A DNA stretch of 15,333 nt, taken from the NCBI GenBank assembly GCA_023410295.1, contig JAEYPY010000168.1:1-15333 (forward strand), given 5' to 3'. This DNA is from Pseudomonadota bacterium (GTDB lineage: Bacteria > Pseudomonadota > Alphaproteobacteria > Caulobacterales > Aquidulcibacteraceae). The notes under the pieces are model-generated. The model was not told where the DNA came from. It did no database searches and worked only from the letters and a program-made list of their open reading frames with translations. Made by a program: the position numbers and the translations under genes. Positions 12,463 to 15,333 of the stretch are shown piece by piece. The first letter of the stretch is position 1, and every line of letters starts with the position of its first letter.

Positions 12463-12468
12463 GCGCTG
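12454..12468. other. Hairpin centred on overlapping convergent stop codons
   Basis: CAGCGC (12454-12459) and GCGCTG (12463-12468) pair around the 3-base loop TAA. The TAA of the serine hydrolase (12460-12462) and, on the other strand, the TAG of the aldo/keto reductase (12461-12459) share these bases. With no intergenic space, each transcript must run into the other gene. A T-run is absent on both sides, so this is not a normal terminator. Confidence 0.4.
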
Positions 12469-13397
12469 GCGCGGTCGAGTTCGGTCACATCCTCGGGCGC
12501 AAGCGTCAACTCGAGCGCGCCCATCAATTCGCGCAGCTGCGCCACGCTCGTCGCGCTCGCAATTGGCCCGCCAATCGCGGGCTTGGCCATGATCCAGGCC
12601 AGCGCGACTTGCGCCGGCGTCGCATTGCGCCGCGCCGCCACCGCATCAAGCGCCGCCAGCACCGCCGGTCCCTTGCCGGCCATATACTTGTCCATGCGTC
12701 CGCCGCGCACGCTCTTGGCTTTGTCCGCCTCGCTACGGTACTTGCCGGTGAGATAGCCGCTGGCGAGCCCGTAATAGGGCAGTAGACTGACGCCTTCCTC
12801 CACGCAAAGCGGCATCAGATCGGCTTCGATTCCGCGCTGCATCAGATTGTACTCCGGCTGTTGCGCGTCGAAACGCAAGCCGCGGCGGCGCGCTTCGGCG
12901 ATGGCTTCGCGGAAACGGTCCGGCTCGAAGTTGGAAGCGCCCAGCGCACGCACTTTGCCATCGCGCACAAGCGTTTCCAGCGCGCCGACATAGTCCTCCG
13001 CTGGCGTCTTCAAATCGTCGCGGTGCAGCCAATAGAGATCGATCGTCTCTACCCCAAGCCGACGCAATGAGCCTTCGCACGCGCTGATAATGTTGTCGCG
13101 GCCGAGCCCCAGCTGCTTGTCCCACATGCCCACTTTCGTACCAATCACGACCTTGTTGCGTTTGCCGCTTTGCTTCAGCCAGGCGCCGATCACGTTCTCG
13201 CTCTCGCCGCCCTGATGGCCTGGCGCCCAGTTCGAATAGACATCGGCTGTATCGATCGCGCTGCCGCCAAGATCGACGAACGCATCGAGGATGGCGAACG
13301 AAGTCTTCTCGTCCGAGGTGAAGCCAAACACGTTGCCGCCGAGTCCGAACGGAGCGATTTCAATGCCGCTTGCGCCTATTTGTCGTTGTTGTTGCAC
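12459..13397 (-). CDS. Aldo/keto reductase
   Basis: 312-residue NADPH-dependent oxidoreductase of the AKR superfamily, reducing aldehydes or ketones; the substrate cannot be told from sequence. The TIM-barrel catalytic tetrad is present: D49 and Y54 (AIDTADVYS), K88 (IGTKVG) and H125 (DLYWLHRDD). The cofactor-side motif GASNFEPDRF and the C-terminal PAQVALAWIMAKPAIGGPI ... GALELTLAPEDVTELD are typical. Start is GTG at 13397, supported by GAGGAG 7 bases upstream and by the family-like opening QRQIGASGIEIAPFGLGGNVFG. It is divergent from the DUF423 gene (69-base gap) and converges with 4-base overlap on the serine hydrolase. A general Tas/YajO-like reductase is the most I would claim. Confidence 0.95.
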   Translation of the reverse strand: MQQQRQIGASGIEIAPFGLGGNVFGFTSDEKTSFAILDAFVDLGGSAIDTADVYSNWAPGHQGGESENVIGAWLKQSGKRNKVVIGTKVGMWDKQLGLGRDNIISACEGSLRRLGVETIDLYWLHRDDLKTPAEDYVGALETLVRDGKVRALGASNFEPDRFREAIAEARRRGLRFDAQQPEYNLMQRGIEADLMPLCVEEGVSLLPYYGLASGYLTGKYRSEADKAKSVRGGRMDKYMAGKGPAVLAALDAVAARRNATPAQVALAWIMAKPAIGGPIASATSVAQLRELMGALELTLAPEDVTELDRASA

Positions 13398-13404
13398 CGG
13401 GCGG

Positions 13405-13410
13405 CTCCTC
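13405..13410 (-). promoter_or_regulatory. Ribosome-binding site supporting the GTG start of the reductase
   Basis: GAGGAG on the minus strand, 7 bases before GTG at 13397. There is no in-frame ATG close by that would keep the conserved N-terminus. Confidence 0.75.
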
Positions 13411-13424
13411 GCACATATGGAAAG

Positions 13425-13442
13425 CGGGCGCTGTTGCGCCCG
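13425..13442. promoter_or_regulatory. 7-bp hairpin in the divergent reductase/DUF423 gap
   Basis: CGGGCGC (13425-13431) and GCGCCCG (13436-13442) are perfect arms around TGTT. It occupies the middle of the only 69 bases available for both promoters, so it may be an operator dyad or a leader hairpin. No clear -35/-10 pair was found for either gene. Confidence 0.35.
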
Positions 13443-13466
13443 TGGGCTGTCAGGTTAGGACCCGCT

Positions 13467-13814
13467 ATGCGTTTCATCAACATTTGCGCAGCCCTTTCCG
13501 GCGCGCTGGCGCTTTTTATGCTGGTGATCGCCTCGCACGTGCTGCAAGGCCCGGCTGAGGACATCGCGCGCATTCAGCTCGGCGGCTTCATCCAATTGAC
13601 CTCAGCCGCCGCCGCGCTCGCCATCTCCAACCGCGAAGGGCGCCTCAATCTCATCGCCGGCGTCATGATCCTTGCCGGCGCCGGGCTCTTCTCCGCCGTG
13701 CTCTACGCGCTGTCCCTCACGCACATCCGCGCGCTGGCGATGCTCGCCCCTGTCGGGGGAATCTGCCTCATCGTCGGCTGGCTTGCCCTCGCGTTCACCA
13801 AGCCGCGCGCATGA
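13467..13814 (+). CDS. DUF423 family small integral membrane protein
   Basis: 115 residues, almost all hydrophobic, with four likely membrane helices (about 4-24, 37-55, 61-81 and 88-110). The second half, LFSAVLYALSLTHIRALAML followed by APVGGICLIVGWLALAF, matches the DUF423 (YgdD-like) pattern, in which a short polar turn precedes a PxGG helix. The usual GAHGL segment near the N-terminus is ASHVLQ here. Function of the family is unknown. The start at 13467 has TTAGGA 6 bases upstream and gives the normal family length; an upstream in-frame ATG at 13170 would read through the antisense of the reductase gene and is rejected. The mscS-type gene follows after 63 bases. Confidence 0.85.
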   Translation: MRFINICAALSGALALFMLVIASHVLQGPAEDIARIQLGGFIQLTSAAAALAISNREGRLNLIAGVMILAGAGLFSAVLYALSLTHIRALAMLAPVGGICLIVGWLALAFTKPRA

Positions 13815-13821
13815 ACCGCGC

Positions 13822-13849
13822 TTTCCACCACGCGTTGCGACGCTAAATA
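13822..13849 (+). promoter_or_regulatory. Candidate Caulobacter-type promoter of the channel gene
   Basis: GCTAAATA (13842-13849) matches seven of eight positions of the Caulobacter -10 motif GCTANAWC. TTTCCAC (13822-13828), 13 bases upstream, is a weak fit (four of seven) to TTGACGS. The expected start near 13856 leaves a leader of about 20 bases. Read-through from the DUF423 gene is equally possible. Confidence 0.3.
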
Positions 13850-13877
13850 GCTCGATGTTCCACCACAGCAGAATGGC

Positions 13878-15119
13878 ATGACGATCACGCAATCCCCAAC
13901 CGCGCCCGAAACGCCCGACGCCCCGATCTTCGAGCCCGTCGTCACCGGCGACGCGCTGCTCTACGACCTGCAATATTTTCTCGGGCACTTGAGCGGGTTG
14001 AGCGGCCAAGAGATCGCCATTCGCGCCGGCTGGACCTTGGCCATTATCGCCGCAGCGTTCGCCCTGCTCTGGCTGCTGCGCTTTCTACTCCGTCTCGCCG
14101 CGCGCTGGCTTTCGCCGCGCCACGACAAGGACGCGCCCGCCGGCAAGGAAGCGCGCCGCAATGTCGGCTCGTGGACCATGGGCATGGCGCGCTTCGTCAT
14201 CGGCATGTTCGCGCTCGGTACGGTACTTTATATCTGGGGCTTCGACGTGCGCGGCGGCGCGCTCGGCCAAGGCCTCGCCGTTATCTGGCGCGCCGGCCTC
14301 ATTATCCTGCTCGCGCTCGCCGCCGTGGAAGTTTCCGGCTACGCCATCACCCGCGTCCTGCACCGCGGCGCGCGGCACTCGCGCGATTTACGGCGCGCCG
14401 CGCAATTACGCACGCTGGCGCCGGTGCTCAAAGCCGTGGCGCACACCTTCGTCATCTTTGTCGCCGTGATGATGACGCTCTCCGAATTCGGCGTCGACAT
14501 CGGCCCGCTGATCGCAGGCGCCGGCATTGTCGGCCTCGCCGTCGGCTTCGGCGCGCAGACCATCGTCAAAGACTTCCTCACCGGCATCTTCCTCATCCTC
14601 GAAGACGCCGTTTCCATCGGCGACGTCATCGCCATTCGCGAGTTCGGCGGCGTCGTCGAGGACATGAACATCCGCACCATCAAGCTGCGGGATTTCGACG
14701 GCACGCTGCACATCTTCCCGTTCAGCGAGGCCCAGGTCATTTCCAACCGCACCAAGAGCTTCAGCTACGCCGTGTTCGAGCTCTCGATCGATTACGGCGC
14801 CAATATCGGCCGCGCTCTCGAGGTGATGAAGGATACCGGCGAATCTCTCGCGAACGATCCCGCCTTCGCCAACGTGCTGCTCGAAGACATCGAGATCGTC
14901 GGCGTCGATCAGCTCGCGGACTCGGCCGTGATCCTGAAAGCTCGCATCAAGACCGCCCCGGGCCAGCAATGGAGCGTGAAGCGCGAATACTTGAAGCGCA
15001 TCAAGTCCAATTTCGACGACGCCGGCATCCGCATCCCGTTCCCGCATGTGAAGCTGGTGGCCCCGGACGCGCCAATTCCGACGGAAACGCCTCCTCCCGC
15101 GACGAACGCCGCTGAATAG
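13878..15119 (+). CDS. MscS-family mechanosensitive ion channel
   Basis: 413-residue inner-membrane channel of the small-conductance mechanosensitive family, which opens under membrane tension to release solutes after osmotic downshock. Predicted helices lie at about 49-70, 103-121, 134-156 and 187-203, then the pore helix with its Gly/Ala packing and break (LIAGAGIVGLAVGFGAQTIVKDFLTG, 211-236). A beta domain follows (SIGDVIAIREFGGVVEDMNIRTIKLRDFDG, about 246-275; HIFPFSEAQVISNRTKS, 278-294), then the alpha/beta cage domain ending IPFPH (386-390) and a short Pro-rich tail. Five membrane segments make it larger than E. coli MscS (three) and closer to YnaI/YbiO-type members. The Shine-Dalgarno is weak; another ATG just upstream is out of frame. 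Confidence 0.95.
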   Translation: MTITQSPTAPETPDAPIFEPVVTGDALLYDLQYFLGHLSGLSGQEIAIRAGWTLAIIAAAFALLWLLRFLLRLAARWLSPRHDKDAPAGKEARRNVGSWTMGMARFVIGMFALGTVLYIWGFDVRGGALGQGLAVIWRAGLIILLALAAVEVSGYAITRVLHRGARHSRDLRRAAQLRTLAPVLKAVAHTFVIFVAVMMTLSEFGVDIGPLIAGAGIVGLAVGFGAQTIVKDFLTGIFLILEDAVSIGDVIAIREFGGVVEDMNIRTIKLRDFDGTLHIFPFSEAQVISNRTKSFSYAVFELSIDYGANIGRALEVMKDTGESLANDPAFANVLLEDIEIVGVDQLADSAVILKARIKTAPGQQWSVKREYLKRIKSNFDDAGIRIPFPHVKLVAPDAPIPTETPPPATNAAE

Positions 15120-15127
15120 CGCCGTTC
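15104..15127 (+). other. Imperfect 10-bp hairpin over the channel-gene stop codon
   Basis: GAACGCCGCT (15104-15113) and AGCGCCGTTC (15118-15127) pair with a single C-C mismatch around the loop GAAT. The TAG stop (15117-15119) starts in the loop and ends in the right arm. No T-run follows, so it is a weak terminator at best. Confidence 0.4.
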
Positions 15128-15152
15128 TGAAACATTGCTGAAATGGACGAGG

Positions 15153-15176
15153 TGTCAGGTGCCGGCAGGACTGACA
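15153..15176. other. 6-bp inverted repeat before the last gene
   Basis: TGTCAG (15153-15158) and CTGACA (15171-15176) are perfect inverted arms, 12 bases apart, enclosing a GCCGGC palindrome. The centre lies about 28 bases upstream of the ATG at 15193. It could be an operator or a leader hairpin of the exported protein gene. Confidence 0.3.
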
Positions 15177-15192
15177 TCTTGGGAAAAGCAAC

Positions 15193-15333
15193 ATGCGTCG
15201 CCGCGCCTTCCTGCTCGCCGCCGCCGCCACGCCGTTTATCGGCGGGCTCTCCTCCGCAACCGAGCCGCGCGTCATCGCGCTTGAGCTCTCTCGCCGCCAG
15301 CCCCGCGTGCGCCTCTCCATCAACGGCGTGGAC
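15193..15333 (+). CDS. Exported protein with twin-arginine signal, N-terminal part only
   Basis: 47 residues are visible before the window ends. The opening MRRRAFLLAAAATPFIGG has consecutive arginines followed by A-F-L-L, a hydrophobic core and small residues, consistent with a Tat signal peptide for export of a folded protein; an ordinary Sec signal is the alternative. The mature start, RVIALELSRRQPRVRLSING, would fit the first strands of a secreted retropepsin-like aspartic protease, in which a VxINGxxxxFLLDTGA segment follows, but the diagnostic residues lie outside the window, so this is speculation. GGGAAAAG lies about 5 bases upstream of the ATG. Confidence 0.65.
   Translation, partial: MRRRAFLLAAAATPFIGGLSSATEPRVIALELSRRQPRVRLSINGVD

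Noticed and set aside
13170..13466. Upstream start for the DUF423 gene
   Set aside because: The added 99 codons run antisense through the start of the aldo/keto reductase. The ATG at 13467 has a ribosome-binding site and gives the family length.

Overview
The window is GC-rich DNA (about two thirds G+C by eye, with GCC/GGC/CGC-dominated codon use). It probably comes from an alphaproteobacterium of the Caulobacterales/Hyphomonadaceae kind. That placement is inferred from base composition, GTG/TTG starts, GCTA-type -10 elements and family content; no rRNA or marker gene is present to prove it. The gene order is mostly ordinary chromosome: closely packed metabolic, envelope and membrane genes, with one transposase at the left edge. 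There is no tRNA, rRNA, CRISPR array or recognisable phage module, and no gene-free stretch longer than 150 bases.

Layout. (1) 38-1048, minus: an IS1595-family DDE transposase behind a strong promoter that seems to place the transcript start on the start codon. (2) 1181-1399, plus: two tandem, paralogous 30-residue hydrophobic peptide genes closed by a clear intrinsic terminator. I do not recognise them, and they are the most novel item here. (3) 1491-3191: alanine dehydrogenase (minus) divergent from an Lrp/AsnC regulator (plus), with a 99-base control region holding a good Lrp-box match and a 7-bp inverted repeat. (4) 3317-4586: two lipoproteins of unknown function in less GC-rich, relaxed-codon DNA. 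(5) 4733-6673: acetyl-CoA synthetase. (6) 6815-9614: lemA (TTG start), a DUF2207 membrane protein overlapping it by one base, and a small lipoprotein. (7) 9658-12462: a divergent FkbM-like protein followed after 9 bases by a lipoprotein serine hydrolase with an extra C-terminal domain. (8) 12459-13397, minus: an aldo/keto reductase converging on the hydrolase so that the stop codons overlap. (9) 13467-15119: a DUF423 membrane protein and an MscS-type channel. (10) 15193 to the right edge: the start of a twin-arginine exported protein.

How the parts fit. Ald and the Lrp-type regulator form a classic alanine-responsive pair; Ald makes pyruvate and Acs makes acetyl-CoA, so both feed central carbon. 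LemA plus DUF2207 is a recurrent pair at the inner membrane/periplasm. The remaining lipoproteins, hydrolase and channel are envelope functions with no shared pathway that I can prove. A recurring structural theme is that several stop codons sit inside or against short hairpins (at 9612, 10633, 12460 and 15117, with weaker cases at 1491 and 6671). One of these also buries the ribosome-binding region of the next gene and looks like a translational coupling device.
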